DNA of 64,000 bases from Pipra filicauda. Taxonomy: Eukaryota; Chordata; Aves; Passeriformes; Pipridae. This document shows, in pieces, positions 1 through 12,962 of this stretch. Every line of letters starts with the position of its first letter. Positions within the stretch are counted from its first letter, which is position 1. The stretch is from assembly GCF_003945595.2 (NCBI RefSeq), contig NW_024104330.1:1542366-1606365 (forward strand). Reading direction: 5' to 3'. The notes under the pieces were generated by a model that had not been told where the DNA came from, did no database searches, and worked only from the letters and a program-made list of their open reading frames with translations. The position numbers were made by a program, and so were the translations under genes.

Positions 1-3000
1 TAGAATGGGCACCAAAAACTTTGGCTTGTGGAGTCTCTGATCTCCAATCTTGCAAATAGTATTTTAAAGCCTCAACACACTTCTGTATGCCTCTTCTTGT
101 TTGCTTTGGCTATCAGGCAAATGCCTTAGTTAAACATTTTCAGGCATGCTTTCTGATCCAGGGGCTATCCTTTAGCATGAGATTCTGCTTTCCATCAGGC
201 CAGTTGTTGGCTATGGTGGCTGTACTCGCTCCATTTTGCCTGTGTACTTAGCCTCTTTCTACCTTCCCTTTTCTGTTTTCTCAGGATTTTTCTCCCTTCT
301 ACTGCAGTCTTTAAACAAGAAAACAAACAATTCCCCAAAGCTCTGAAAGATGCTTCTGTTACAAGACATGCTGTAATGATGAGAGTCACAAATGGTGACA
401 GGCATAGGACTAAGCTGCCTTGCTTAGAGAACAGCTCTTTGCCAGGCTTCATCCACAGCCTTGAAGAATTTCCTGTTTAAAAAATGCTGGGTTTCCCCTG
501 AGAGTTTAGAAATTCAGGCTTGAATTTTTAGGAAGTAACAGTAATTTTAAGGCCCTAAATTGTTTTAGAAAGTGTTTTTTTTTTTATTTCCAGGAAAAGT
601 TGAACAGTATTTTATTCCATGCTTTTTGCAAATTCAGAACAGAAGTTAAGAATAGGAGACGTTGCAAGCAACAGATGTATCAAGCTGTAGACCATAAGCA
701 CAATTAACTGCAGGGAAAAGAGGTTTGGTAGTTGAAGTCTTATACTGACTGTGGATGGTGGAACTTCACAAGTTCCTTAGGTTTCTTCTCCCTTTTTCAG
801 TAACATAAGCAAAGAAACAAATGCTTTGGGGACCCCATCTCATATCAGCCTGAGAAGCCTAACCCACTCCCCCTGATTAAAAAAAGTCATGGGAAAGATG
901 ACTGATGGGACTGCTGGATACCCAGTATGTGCCAAAGAGGGGCAGGTGCTTTATTCCTAACTTTTGAGATAGGTGTCAATTTAAAATTGAGACGGTGGAG
1001 GCCAGTTAAGCATCTCAAATCATACTAGACAGCTGTGTAGGCAGTTTGGTGGTGAATACAATCAGGATGAATAATTCCTAGGAGGCACCTATTTTTCTCT
1101 GATGATTACTAAGGCAGCTTAGAACATGACAAGTGGCCTTTACATGTATAAATTTGGGTGAGCTGTAGCAGTGGATGCCCACGTTGAATACAAAGGCAGA
1201 TTGAAATAGGTGGTCTTAAGTATTGCTCAGCTCATAGAAGTGGTTTCTGGAGATTGAGGACAGACACAGCTTCCAGGGTCACTCCATATGCTGTGAACAC
1301 AGACGACTCCATATCTGGCATCTTTTACTACCAAGAAACCTTATCTGAATTGAAAAGACAAACATATGGATTGCATGTGAAAGTGGGACTCCAGTGAAAT
1401 GATTTAGCCTCCCTGTACTCCAGTTATAGTGTTGAAAACGATCCATTACAGTCCGACCTGAGACAGCTCCGAAGTTTGATAAGGCTTTAGTGGTGCAATA
1501 AAGTTGACAGCATTCACAAATTAGAGAAGGCTGTGGGCATTAAAAAAGTATATAAAATAAGTGAGTTTATGGATGTCTGTTGTTATTTAGTGCATTAAAT
1601 AACCAGGGCACTGTTTACATTAAGTAATCAGTGCTTGTTGCTCCCAGCTAAACTCGAAATGAGAGTGAGTGGAATACTTATTCTCTGTAAGGGGTGCAAC
1701 TCTGTGACTGTGTCTAGCCTGGATGCATGGGGCTACTGCTGACTATTTTTGGGGATGTGAGGCTTTGTTTATAGATATGTAAGTAACTGATCTTGGTAAT
1801 GAACTCACAACGGTTGAGCTAATCTACCATAACTGTCTGTGAACAGGCTCTTTTCCCCTGTAGAAGCAGGGCAACTACATTTCCACTTCAGCTGATGCCA
1901 GTTCGTGGGGCAGTGGGACAATGCATGCCAGCAGCCATCTCAGTGTAGCTGCTGCACACCCCTGGGTTTGCCCTGCACCAGCTCTGTGTGTGTCCATAGC
2001 ACTGTGAGTGCTATCTCACACAGGCATGTATTTACACACGTAAGCATGACTGGACGTAGGTGTGCAGATTCACACAAATTTTGTTGCAATGATGATGCTT
2101 TAAGATTAATGGCTATTAGTTCATTGGAAGACGAGGGGGTTTTTTGGTAGTGGGTGGTAAAAATAGTAATTTTTACAAATCTTGCATTAAGACTGACTCA
2201 GTTGACCTTGCAGAGTCAATCCACTGACTGCTCTCCTGTGCTTTTGCTTCTGGATTGCAAAACCAGAAAAGTACTGAGTCCTGAGGAGCTGGGAGTACAA
2301 AATGCCCCAAGGGCACAATCCTGATCTTATGTGCCCACTCAAGCCTGAGGAAAAATCCTGCTGATTTCAGTCAGGTTTATGTCAGCCCCTTAGGTGTTCT
2401 CATTCAAAATTAATTAACTAGTTGTCTGATAGATTTACTTTACATTGGGATTTTTATCACTGTAATTGCAGACAGTTGTTGGACATTTTTTTCAGGTACT
2501 GGATCCTCTGGCCATTGAGCAGACAGCTGTTGTACAGCCTCTAGAAGTGGCCATTTCTGGATGGGAGACACTGGTTCACTGCTTGAAATTCTCAAACCAC
2601 ATTATTTTCTCTTTGAGATTCAGGTAAATATATTCCCCATTCAGATACACCTACATTCATTGTAGGTTAGGTTTTGAAATTTCCACCCATTTCTAAAGCA
2701 AGATAGTTTCATGTTTCCAGCGGTGAAAACATCTTCCTGCCACCACCTTGCCTCAGATGCTGTTTACTCTAGAGTCTGTGATTTTTGCAATTCTGCTGTG
2801 AACTTTGCAGCTTGGGCTCAGATCCCAATGTTTTGGCAACACTCCTGTCTGTGTGTGAGGGAATCCAGGCTGCAATATCACTCAAACCTTCCTGTGTAAC
2901 AGACTACCTTACATTTCTGAAGAGTAACCCAGTGTTTCAGCCTTCCCGTTTCCTAAAATCCACTGAGCTGGCGAAGACCACATTGTCTTATTGCTGTTAC

Positions 3001-3689
3001 AATTCTGCAGAGCCCTGGCTGGCTGGTGCTGGAAATTACTTTGGGTCTGAGCATGTGCAGGCAACATGATGGCTTTTAGCAATGTAGCTGTGTGCACAGA
3101 ATAAAACTAGCCCTTGGAGGCCACCTTGAATTAGGAACAATACATTTCGTTAGAAATAATTGGGTTAGAGGTAAGTTAATGTGTGCAGTAATTTGTGTTT
3201 TCCTAGCCTAGGTGATGCAGCTTTTTGTTAATCAGGGGCTTGTTAATCTAGCAAGAAGGTTGGTTGTCAGGCTGCAGTCTGTGAAAGACTCAGTATTCGT
3301 ACTGGACTCATGGAAAGACTGGTTGGAGAGGACTCGATGAAGTCCAGTTCTGTCCATGTTTCCTGGCTCCTTCCTCCCTTCCCTGAGGATCCTCTAGGGC
3401 CTGTCTTGTCCTCTTTATTCCAAACCATCAGTGTTATTGCTGCAGTAATCAATATTTGCCACCAGCCTCTTCACACCACATATCTTCCTTCTCTCTGCCA
3501 GTCCTATCCATTCTCCCACTGCCAATTCCCCTCTCCTTGTTTTTTGTCATCCATTTCTGATTAGCACGGCTGTTTCTCTCTGAGCAGCTCCTTGTCCTAC
3601 ACATTTTATTTTCTCTATTTGTTCCCTTCTCCCTTTCTGTCTCTCTGTGTATTTCAATAGACTTATTTGAATAGATCTATATTAAAACA

Positions 3690-4150
3690 ACAAAAAAGAA
3701 GGGAAGGGAAGGTTTGGGAAGGAAGGGTTTGGGAAGGGAAGGGAACGGAAGGGAAGGGAAGAAAAAGAAAGGAAAGGAAAAGAAAAGAAAGAAAGGAAAA
3801 GAAGGAAAAAGAAGAGAAAATAAAAGAAAAGAAAAGAAAGAAAAGAACGACAAGAAAAGAAAAATAAAAAGAAAAGAAACGAAAGAAAGAAAAGAAACGC
3901 CAAAGTAAAAGAAAAAGAAAACATAAAAAGGAAAGGAAAGGAAAGGAAAGGAAAGGAAAGGAAAGGAAAGGAAAAGAAAAGAAAAGAAAAGAAAAGAAAA
4001 GAAAAGAAAAGAAAAGAAAAGAAAAGAAAAGAAAAGAAAAGAAAAGAAAAGAAGAAAAGAAAAGAAAAGAAAAGAAAAGAAAAGAAAAGAAAAGAAAAGA
4101 AAAGAAAAGAAAAGAAAAGAAAAGAAAAGAAAAGAAAAGAAAGAAAAGGA
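3690..4150 (+). repeat. Purine-rich simple repeat, GGGAA to GGAAA to GAAAA
   Basis: About 460 bp almost free of pyrimidines on the plus strand. It starts with GGGAA units (about 3698-3760), passes through irregular GAAA and GGAAA, has a clean GGAAA array (about 3930-3970), then a long clean GAAAA array (about 3971-4148). The open frames crossing it encode only Lys/Arg/Glu or Phe/Leu/Ser repeats and are not genes. Polypurine mirror tracts of this kind can form triplex (H-) DNA. Confidence 0.95.
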
Positions 4151-6944
4151 CTTAACCAGTTTCCAGGGGAAGGATGAGGAACAGACTCTACCTGTCTTCC
4201 AGAGCAGGATCCTCACATGTGCAAATATGGAAAATTCTCTTATGCTTCAGCATAAGTAGTGTTCAGAGCTTCTTGTGGCTGTCTTTGGCTGATAAACACT
4301 GCCCCTGCTTTCCTCCTGAGACAGGTAGGCTGTGTGGTTTATTGCACTAGGAATTGCACCTTGAAAAGTGATGCTCTAGGCATTCAGTGGGCACTACAGA
4401 AGCAAGGGGCAGCCTCAGAAGATGTCCTGGGGCAGAGGTTGCTGTCATGTGCCAAGCATTCAGGAGAGGAGCTCCAGATCTAGCCTAGCTCTTTACTATC
4501 ACCTTTGGTATTGCATCCACTGTCCTCTCTTTCTTTGTGCATACTTGCTCTGAGCATTCCCTGTCTGGAGTTCACGTAGCAATTTGTAGAAGATAAAGCC
4601 CTGAAGTAAGGACTGACTCCAGCACTGCTTAGACAGATGTCCACTGTTGAGGGCAGTTCTGTAGCGTCCCTGGGAAGGACCCAGCACACCAGAGTGGCTA
4701 TTCTGAAAATAGCAGCACTTTTCAGTGCTTGCCTGTACTTACCATGGTTGCCTCAAGCTTCTCTTTTGCACAAAGGGGAGGCACTGCACAAGAACCTTAG
4801 AGAGATGTTTGCTAAACGATTTTTGTTGTTTAATGCCATAAACAAATGATAAGTCAAAGTGATAACACATTGAGCTATGGCATTTTGTTCAAATCTCCTT
4901 ACGTGAATTCTTGGCCTCTGATGTGTAGACAGAAGATGAAAGCTTACTGTATAAGGCCCTGTGTGAATTGTGACCAGAAAGAAAGAATTTTTATTGCAGT
5001 AAACAAATAAGAAAGGAGGTAAATTTCACAGTGTGTTAAAAGTTAACAGAGGAGAGAAAAAGATTAACAAGATTCATTCATTAGCTTTTTTTATTATGTA
5101 TATTTTCATTAGAAAACAACCTTGAACACCCAGGAATAGTTTTCTAATAAACGTAAGCTCATGAAGAGCACTTGGAAGTTTCCATTCTGGGTTCAGGAGA
5201 ATGACGGGACAGTAACACAGTTGACATGGTCATTCCTCTTAGTCAACCCCTCCCTTGTGGCTGATTTTTTCTTACATTGCAACCTTCCCTTCCCCATGCT
5301 TCCTGCCCTGGACAAAACCACCTCCTCCCTCCCAACGCCACAGACATCTCTGTAGAAGTCTCAAAGAGAGTATTTCTGCATGGACACACCATTGATTCAA
5401 CCCTCAGTGAACAGAGTGATTTCTTCCAGGCCTGAATGAGGACCCCAGCAACAGACCTCGAGGATCCATGCAGAGACACTGCTTCCTCTCCTGGGCAGAC
5501 CCTGTAGTAGTGAAGGAGTCCTTAGGAGTGATTTCAAAGGCAACTTACATGTAGAGATGCAAAATTAGCCTAACTGGGACTCTGCCCACTGGAGATGAAG
5601 ATCCAGAGAAGTGTTCTTGCCCTCCTGCTACCTCTGTTCTTACGCTCAGCCTCTCAGGGGCAAAAGTCCTGAAGGGGTTGTGCATAGCTATGGGCTGGTT
5701 GTGCTTCTGGAATGAGGAAGATTTCCCCACCAAGCCTGGCCTGCATTGCCTACAAAGGGTTTGTTTGTAGTTGAGAGCTGATGTGTATGAGCTAAAAACA
5801 CGAGGGACAATGCCATTTTGATTTGCTACCAAATAAATCTGACAAAGATTCCTGCTCCTCTATCATCAGAGTAGACCTCACCCAGGTTTACCACCATCTA
5901 CAAGGAATTTGTCCTTACTGTGTTTTTGGCTCAGGTACATCATCCACTATAGTTACCCTGAGGCTAAGAAACAAAAGATTCCCCATGCCATTATCCCACA
6001 GCTCGATAGCTTGAAAGTGGTTGCTCTTCTGGTTGCTCTTCTGGATCAAGAAGCAAAACTCCATGAAAAAGGGTTGTGCTGGCAACATCATTATAGAGGG
6101 ATGTGAGGAAGGTTTGTGTGCCTGTTAGCAAGGAGTAGAAGGGCTGTCCACACTCCCATCTCAGAGAGATGTTTTGCCATTTAGTAGCAATGATCACCCC
6201 TTTCCAAGGGAAAGCAAAGGTTATGGAGTAGTGGGTGAAAGGGGAGGGGGAATATAATCTCATAAGAACATAGGTACTGAGATTAGCTGATCAGAGAACA
6301 TCAATTTTTGTCTCTCTAGCTGGAAAAGAAGATCAGGTGGGTTAGAATAGAAGTCTGTTCATCCTTATAGGAAAAAGAACCTCAGTAAAATGTAGTGGAA
6401 GAACTCCAAGAGAAGAGTGCTAGGCTGGATTTTAAAGCAAAGCTGTCCTGTGACGAAGGACAAAGAGCAGAGTAGCTCTCTCACCAAATTAAGCTGTGAA
6501 AGAATGAGACAGGTCACTTGCAGGGGCACAGTGAGCATGTGCAATTTTTGTGTTTATTAGTAACAAAACCTACATAAGCTGATAGATGCTGCCCAACAGT
6601 GACTTGCTAACAACAGGAGGTCATCCTGCCATAGAGGGAGGCAACTGTAGGCAAACAGCCTGATGCTGGCTATCCCATCCAAAGGGGAGCTGTGGTCCTC
6701 TGCAGACGACTATACTCTAGGAAGGCTCCTTGAGCAGACTTGATCACTCAGACTTTCTTTGAGCAATCAGGCAACTGAAAGTGATGTCCTAATTCTGTTT
6801 GGTAAAGTACACCTTGATGCATAATGCAACATATAAAGGAGCATCTCCCCTTAGTACCTCTTCTCTACTGTTATTTAATTCTTTAAGACTTGGATATCAG
6901 AACTCTCTTTTTTAATTTTCTCTTTTTTTTTTTATTTTCCCCAC

Positions 6945-6999
6945 CTTTTTTCTTTTTCTTTTTCTTTTTCTTTTTCTTTTTCTTTTTTTCTTTTTCTTT
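6945..6999 (+). repeat. CTTTTT simple repeat
   Basis: Roughly eight TTTTTC units in a row, interrupted once by a longer T run, within a wider T-rich stretch starting near 6907. Confidence 0.9.
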
Positions 7000-9900
7000 C
7001 CCAAGATGCTTGGAAAAAAAAGGGTTATTAATAAAAAATTAAAAATATAGGAAAAAGGTCCTGACAATGTGGCTTGGAAAAGAATTTCTGTCTGAGTTCT
7101 TGCCCCACTCAGAAATCCATCTCTTCTCAAACAGTTGTGGTGGCGAGTGCTCGTGCTTTTGCATCATTGTGCTTTTTTGAGTATGGCTCAGATAAGTTTG
7201 AGGGGTCTTCAGTTTGTTTCCCACTGCTGGAGCTGAGCATCTGTTTTCCACATACTTCTGCCTTAATTAAATGCTATACAATAATGAGCATGAACCAAAG
7301 ATAGGCCAGAAGTCACATGAAAGCATTTCCCTCTTCTGTCTTCTCTTTGCCTGGAGTCAAATCATATGTCGCATTTTCCACATGGCAACTCCCTAGCTCC
7401 TGTCGGACTTATTCAGTACAGTTAAGTATTCTTTCAGGTTTATTTAGGAGTTTTTTTCTCTTCTTTATCTTTTCAGGATAACATTTATAAATATATACAT
7501 GTATGTTTACATATATTTTATCTTGAAATTCCGATTCTGGAAGAGAAAACATCATTCTTTCATCAAAGGAGAAATTCACCCACTGACCTGGAGGTAATCT
7601 GAATAATGAACTAGGATAGTTTTTGATGTTTGTGTAAACAGCACAGGATTGTCGGTTTCTGCTCTCCTTGTATCCAACATGAGAGATAGGAGATCAAAGA
7701 CTGCCTTCAGTAACTGCAGTATGTCAGACTTGCATTATTGAGGGAAATATTCCTAGAGCCATCGATTCACTGCTGCTGAATGGGGGAAATCAATCAGTGT
7801 TTTCACCATCTCCTTCAACATGTAAGAAGAGGTGGAGGTCAATGCAATAAGCTCCTACACTTGTTTCCCCTCTCACTTATTCAAATAAATCACTATTCAT
7901 CAATGAAATGATTTTGCCTGTCTGGAAACATGAAGGATGTTGAAGACTTTAAAACTAGTGTGTGAGGAATTCTGTATCTGCTCAGGAAATCTTCGGGGCT
8001 GGAGTCTAGGGACAGCAGAGGGGATGAGGCATCTGTTGGCTCAGGAATGGGAAGGAGCAGTCACAGGTGAGGTGACAGTGGAGATTAGGATATTCAGCCA
8101 GTAGTCCACTAAGGCAATTGCACTGCTGACTGTTCCCCTACAAGTGCTTGCCCATCATACAATAGTAAGAGGAAGGAATAGGTCTTTCTGACTGTGCATT
8201 CTCACAAGGAGATGTGCAGGAATCCTGGCAGATGAACCACAGGTTGGAAGTGCTAATGGTGCAGCCTCCTCCTACACTCAAGCGTAGTAGTGCTTTGATT
8301 AGTTTGCTTTAGTTTCCTCTCAAGGAAAACAAAGAGGATGCTTGAATGACTGACCACAACATGTGGGCAGAGGATGGTCTTCAGGACTGGAAAGTCTTCA
8401 AAGTTGTCCTCCAGCTACGGGCGTTGGCTATGATGTTTTACTGCTGCCGGATCAAGGCCTTTGAGAAGAGTCAGGGACCTGGCAGCATAAGCAGTATTTT
8501 CCTGTCTCCCTGAGTAAAAACAGGACAGCCAACACTTCTCCCAACTAAAATCTATGCTGCTGACTTGCTCTTTCCTTGGGTCATCCATCACAGTAAGCTA
8601 AGACATGCAGCTCTTCAGCACCTTGCTTGGGAAACCACAAGAGGGAACATACCTGATTTACTTCAAAAGCAGCCCATCATTTCTTACATTTTAAATTAGA
8701 AACCAAGTGTTAGCTGGGTATATGGGTTTTGCTAGCATTATTGTGGTTTTTTGTGGCAACCAAATAACAGCAGGCACTGAGACTGGCAATGAAAATACAT
8801 ACCAAAGAAGACTGACTGATGCTTATAGAGTTTGACTTACTGATACAAACTCTTAATGGTCCCTGTGTTCTCTGATGACTCTTGGGTTAGTGCACGTGCT
8901 TGATCCATTGCAGGCACAGAGGAAGAAGGTTTGAACTTGGCAGTGAGTATTTACCAAGAGACAGGATGGCAAGAATAGAAGAGCTGTGGGAGCTGGAGGC
9001 CAGCACTGATGTTTCAGTAGTCAAGAATAGCATTGGCAACTGACACAGAGCAAAACACCTCTGAAGAGCATAACCAGAAAAGAATTACCAGAAAGAACTG
9101 TCAAAGCTGACAGAAAATCAGGGGACTGGCAGAAATCACAAGATTGAGCAGGACCATACACACGCATTTTCTGATGAAGGCTGAACCCACTGACCACCCC
9201 CAAACAATGTCAGAGGACCACAAAGCCCAGGAACTGAAGGGTCTCCACAGTGATAGGACCTGGAATTTTCTCCACTGGGAGAAACAGCTGCCAAACTCTG
9301 CAAGCTTTGTTTGTCAGTGGAAGGCGATCTGACAGCTTTGTAACAAAATACAGGGAATGTCTCTTCAGGGACCCATCAGACAAGACTAGAGGAAAGACAT
9401 TGGGAAGAAGAGATGCCTTCTGTAGCATAGCTCTGCCCCATCTCTTCTGTCAGCTAGAATCCCGCAACACAAAACTTATTTTTCATGTCTCAGGAGTGTA
9501 CTGTCTCTGTTTGCACCTTTGAAAGTCCTGCATAGTAGCACAAAGGGGATGGCACAAGGAGATTGTGGGAGATGAAAGAACTGTGCTATGGAAGGAAGAG
9601 ATCCTCATTAGTGTTTCTTCCATCAATACTTTGGGGAGGAAAGAAAAAGAGAATTCAAAACCCCAACCCCCACACTAAATTTGCACTTGTTCTCTTAGAT
9701 TGGCAGCCTAGAAGTTCATAAACTCAGAAGTACCTTGTTCTGGAGTAAACTGTTCTGAAAACAGTTTCCAATGCCTTCCCCAAGTTTGCTTTGCTGGTGG
9801 CAGCCCTTCGGCTCCGTGCTGGCACGTGTATGAAGCTCTCTGAACAAGTTTTGACCTTCCATTAGCCCCTCTGCCCATCAAGCCAGCTAATGACATGCTT

Positions 9901-10429
9901 CGTATTGCACAGAACACATACAATTGACAAGTTCATAGTGTTGTTTAAATATTAAACAGTCTAGACAGGCTTTTGAGTCTTACGCCACTATGACAAGGCT
10001 CAGACCACACCCATCTCTGAAATTGGGCTGCGGGATCATTTGCACAGTAAGACAGACAAAAAGACTTGTATACATTGCCATGCAACAGAATAGACCCCAA
10101 ACCGCCAGCCCTAAGTGGAAAGTTTATTTCTAAGCACAATATATGGAAAAAACCAAACCAACAAACCCCACAGATATAGAAAACGTTGTAGCAAATCCCT
10201 GGTCAAGTAGGACTTCATGTCTGTCACTACCCTGCACCTCACAGCCGCTTAAAATGTCATGCAATGGAGGAGAGGGCACTTGGACGACACCCTCTGCTTC
10301 GGATCAAGGAGGATCTCCAAGCAGGAGAAGGCCGATGGAACTCCTGCTGAGTGATTCAGACTGTAACCAGCAAAAGGGCAGCGCTGCTCACCCCCACCAC
10401 ACGCCTCGTGACTACCGGTGGTAGACTTA

Positions 10430-10620
10430 GCACTTCAACAGGCTTTACCAACGTGGGTTCTCACAACATCCCTGTGAGGTAGGTACGTATTGTTATTCCC
10501 CCTTTGTGTGGAGGGGGGACTGAGCCAAACAGCCCAAGGCTACAGAGTCAGTGGCAGAGCTGGAGTGAGAGTATGCAGAGTCCTGTGTGCTCAGAGTACC
10601 AGATCACACCACTCTTTCAC
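10430..10620 (-). mobile_element. MIR-like (CORE-SINE) ancient element
   Basis: The plus strand reads TTCTCACAACATCCCTGTGAGGTAGGTA, then TTGTTATTCCCCCTTTGTGTGGAGG, GACTGAGCCAAACAGCCCAAGGCTACAGAGTCAGTGGCAGAGCTGGAGTGAGAGTATGCAGAGTCCTG. This follows the complement of MIR (CAACAACCCTATGAGGTAGG / ATTATCCCCATTTTACAGA / GGTCACACAGCTAGTAAGTGGCAGAGC). MIR-family tRNA-derived SINEs were active in the amniote ancestor and survive as rare relics in birds. Length is about 190 bp, and edges are approximate. Confidence 0.7.
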
Positions 10621-11173
10621 AGCAAGTTGTGCTTCTGACCTCATAAACTTTTAGCCATTAGCCAAATTAAAGGAATTTGACTTCTCCATACTAAATGAGT
10701 GGAGGGCAGGGAGGGAAACAACATCATGGGTTACAGTTGTCCTTTCATCTGCATATGCTTTCCCCTTCCCAAAACCACCATAATTACTCATCTCTTGGAA
10801 TGGGGACAGCTTCCAGAACAGGTATAGGGGCGAAAGGCTGCTGTGTTTGCTTGCTTTGGCCAGGTTTCTCTCTACTGTGGATCAGAAGCAGTTCTTCCAG
10901 AGGCTGTTCGTTGCAACACTTTCCTTCTGGGGATAGCTACTTTCAGAGATGACTGGAACTGCCCCTTCCCTTTCCCTCTGCCCACCAACACCCTCTTCTC
11001 CTCTCCACCAAAAGCACTCTTTGGTAGATAGTAAATCTGGTCAGATAAAGGTACAGTGGCCTCAGAAACCATGTTTCACATGGGTCCTCAGTAAGTCAGC
11101 TTTTTTGAATGGTGTTTCACCTCCCACACTCTCTGCCACAGAAGTACCTGTTCTGTTGCATCCTGATATTTAA

Positions 11174-11912
11174 AGGGACACTGTCAAGTAATTGAGGTGA
11201 AAAATATGGCCTTGCCTTAAGATGCTAACCTCCATCTTCAACGTTGCAGAATGGCTGGTGCGCTCAAACCCAGGGGCTGAAGTCTGACACCTTCTCTGGT
11301 CCAGAAACACCTGACCTATGACAGCCTGGGTGCCAAAGGAGCTGGTAGCCCATGTTTGCCCTGTCTCCAATAGAAGCTGTGAGAGGTGCTGGTATGATAT
11401 GGAGGGCAGCTGAATGCAGCCATCGTGCAACGTTGCTCGGCACTGCTGCTAAATGGATGCAGTTTGGCTGAAGTGCTTATCTTGATTTTGGGGGGAGCTG
11501 GGTTCAGGCTTGATCACCACAGGTTCATTGTTTTAGGACTGCTGAGCTGTTGCTCCTCAATTAGCTAATCTCTGTGTTTTTAAGGTTCTTGCTCTTATGC
11601 TTTCTTCATGGCAGATGCAAAATAGCTAAACACCACAGAGTTGGGACATACCCTCCACAGAGCCAGGACATTCAGCAGGAAATCAGCAATATGGATTTCC
11701 TCCTGTTGCAGAAGAAAGGTGGGGGGGAGAGGGATAGGGATGATGAAAGGAATGGAGTGAGTGGAGAGAACCATACGTGCCCAAATGGAAAAGGACAAAA
11801 TCGGTAGGGAAAGAAATTTTATTTTCAAGCTTGTAAGAGAATATTACAAACAATGGAGAGTAAAAAAAGCCCAAACCCTAAAAACTATTAAAAAGTACTT
11901 GACAGTGTCCCT
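11174..11912. repeat. 17-bp perfect inverted repeat bordered by TTAA, 705 bp apart
   Basis: AGGGACACTGTCAAGTA at 11174-11190 recurs as its exact complement at 11896-11912. Both copies are bordered on the outside by TTAA (11170-11173 and 11913-11916). Similarity continues outward for a few bases (GATAT on the left, ATATC on the right, with one base of offset). The inner sequence has no transposase frame. This could be the terminal repeats of a decayed non-autonomous DNA transposon or two unrelated inverted copies of a short repeat. Confidence 0.6.
11818..11823 (-). terminator. Candidate polyadenylation signal AATAAA
   Basis: On the minus strand the sequence reads GAAAATAAAATTTC. It is the first canonical AATAAA after the MARCHF4 stop; a weaker ATTAAA lies just upstream at 11917-11912. 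Cleavage would be expected about 10-30 nt further on, near 11800. Canonical hexamers also occur by chance in AT-rich DNA, so use of this one is an inference. Confidence 0.5.
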
Positions 11913-12773
11913 TTAATATCCACAAATGATTCAGCCATTGTGCATTAAAAGAGAATGTTCCTGAAGAGCAACCGGTACCTTCGAGGATATATCCCAGAGA
12001 AGGAGACTTATTAGAAGTGTTACACAGTCAATCAGCAACTGTGCTCCCTCTTCAGACTAACTCTCTTTTGGATGATTGAATGGAATAGACTCTGTAATAA
12101 ACTAACAGACTGGATGTGAAAGGATCAGCCTACAAGACTGAGTGAGACTGTTGCAAATTGAGCAGCAGGGATACAGACACCAAAAAAAAAAGTACATCTC
12201 TAATGCATGAGTGTCTGAATTGGCAAGGGAGCAGACACCCACAGAGGATGGGTCATCTTCTTGTGACTGGAGTAAAATGGAAGGAAATTAACCTGGAATG
12301 TCTGCATGGAAAATGATGTGTGTGAGTGGCAAGATTTGGATGCTGGATTTGGGGTTATGAAGGCATGAATCACACCAGTACTTGTGCTTGAAACACCTGC
12401 GGAACGTTTGTACAAAATTTGCCAAAAATGCCTATACGTCGAATAAAGGTCATGGAGCACCCTCCCCCCTCCCAGTTCTACCCTTACAAACCCCTCGTCA
12501 GGAACATTATGAAAAAAAAAAGGATTTTTGGTGAAATTTGCGTATGTCTGGATTTTTTTAAGATTTTTTTTGGTGAGATGTTTCAATCTCTCCTTCTGTA
12601 AATAAATACTGAAAAATCCCCAGCCATTTAACTTCAGGTACCCCATGGTAAATCAAACAAAGCTCCAGTGACTAATGAAACAAAACAACTCATAGCCCTG
12701 GTTAATCACAGTCTGGAAAATAAAAACACTCCAAATATTTCGTTCCCTTCCATGTTTTTATAAATCTCACACT

Positions 12774-12825
12774 ATGTGTGTGTGTTTGTGTGCTCGTGCG
12801 TGTGTGTACGGGGGGTGTGTACAGA
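12774..12825 (+). repeat. GT-rich imperfect microsatellite
   Basis: TATGTGTGTGTGTTTGTGTG followed by CTCGTGCGTGTGTGTACGGGGGGTGTGT; imperfect GT repeat lying in the presumed MARCHF4 3' UTR, where the transcript reads AC-rich. Confidence 0.8.
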
Positions 12826-12962
12826 GCGTTACCTATTCCAGGTAATAGAATTTGTAAGACATGCTAAACCGTCTGTTCCTCTGCTTCCCCAGAACTCTGC
12901 CTACTCAGTTTGTAGTCTGTATTGCACTTGTTTTGTTGTTTTTTTTATGATTTGTGTTGTTG

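Larger units (their letters stand above)
1..11799. other. Intergenic DNA downstream of MARCHF4
   Basis: No coding exon is recognisable on either strand. The region contains a 460-bp purine repeat, a CTTTTT repeat, AT-rich DNA around 7475-7525, a 12-bp direct duplication near 6019-6044 and an ancient SINE near 10430-10620. In mammals the neighbour on this side is XRCC5 (established synteny from memory), but no Ku80-like frame is visible, so that gene would lie beyond position 1 if the order is conserved. A long terminal exon or a lncRNA cannot be excluded by reading alone. Confidence 0.7.

Noticed and set aside
1..3000. Search for the end of XRCC5, the mammalian neighbour
   Set aside because: No Ku80-like translation or spliced exon was found on either strand.
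3677..4216. 179-codon minus-strand frame made of Phe/Leu/Ser repeats
   Set aside because: It is the translation of the GAAAA/GGAAA simple repeat; other frames of the same tract are open too.
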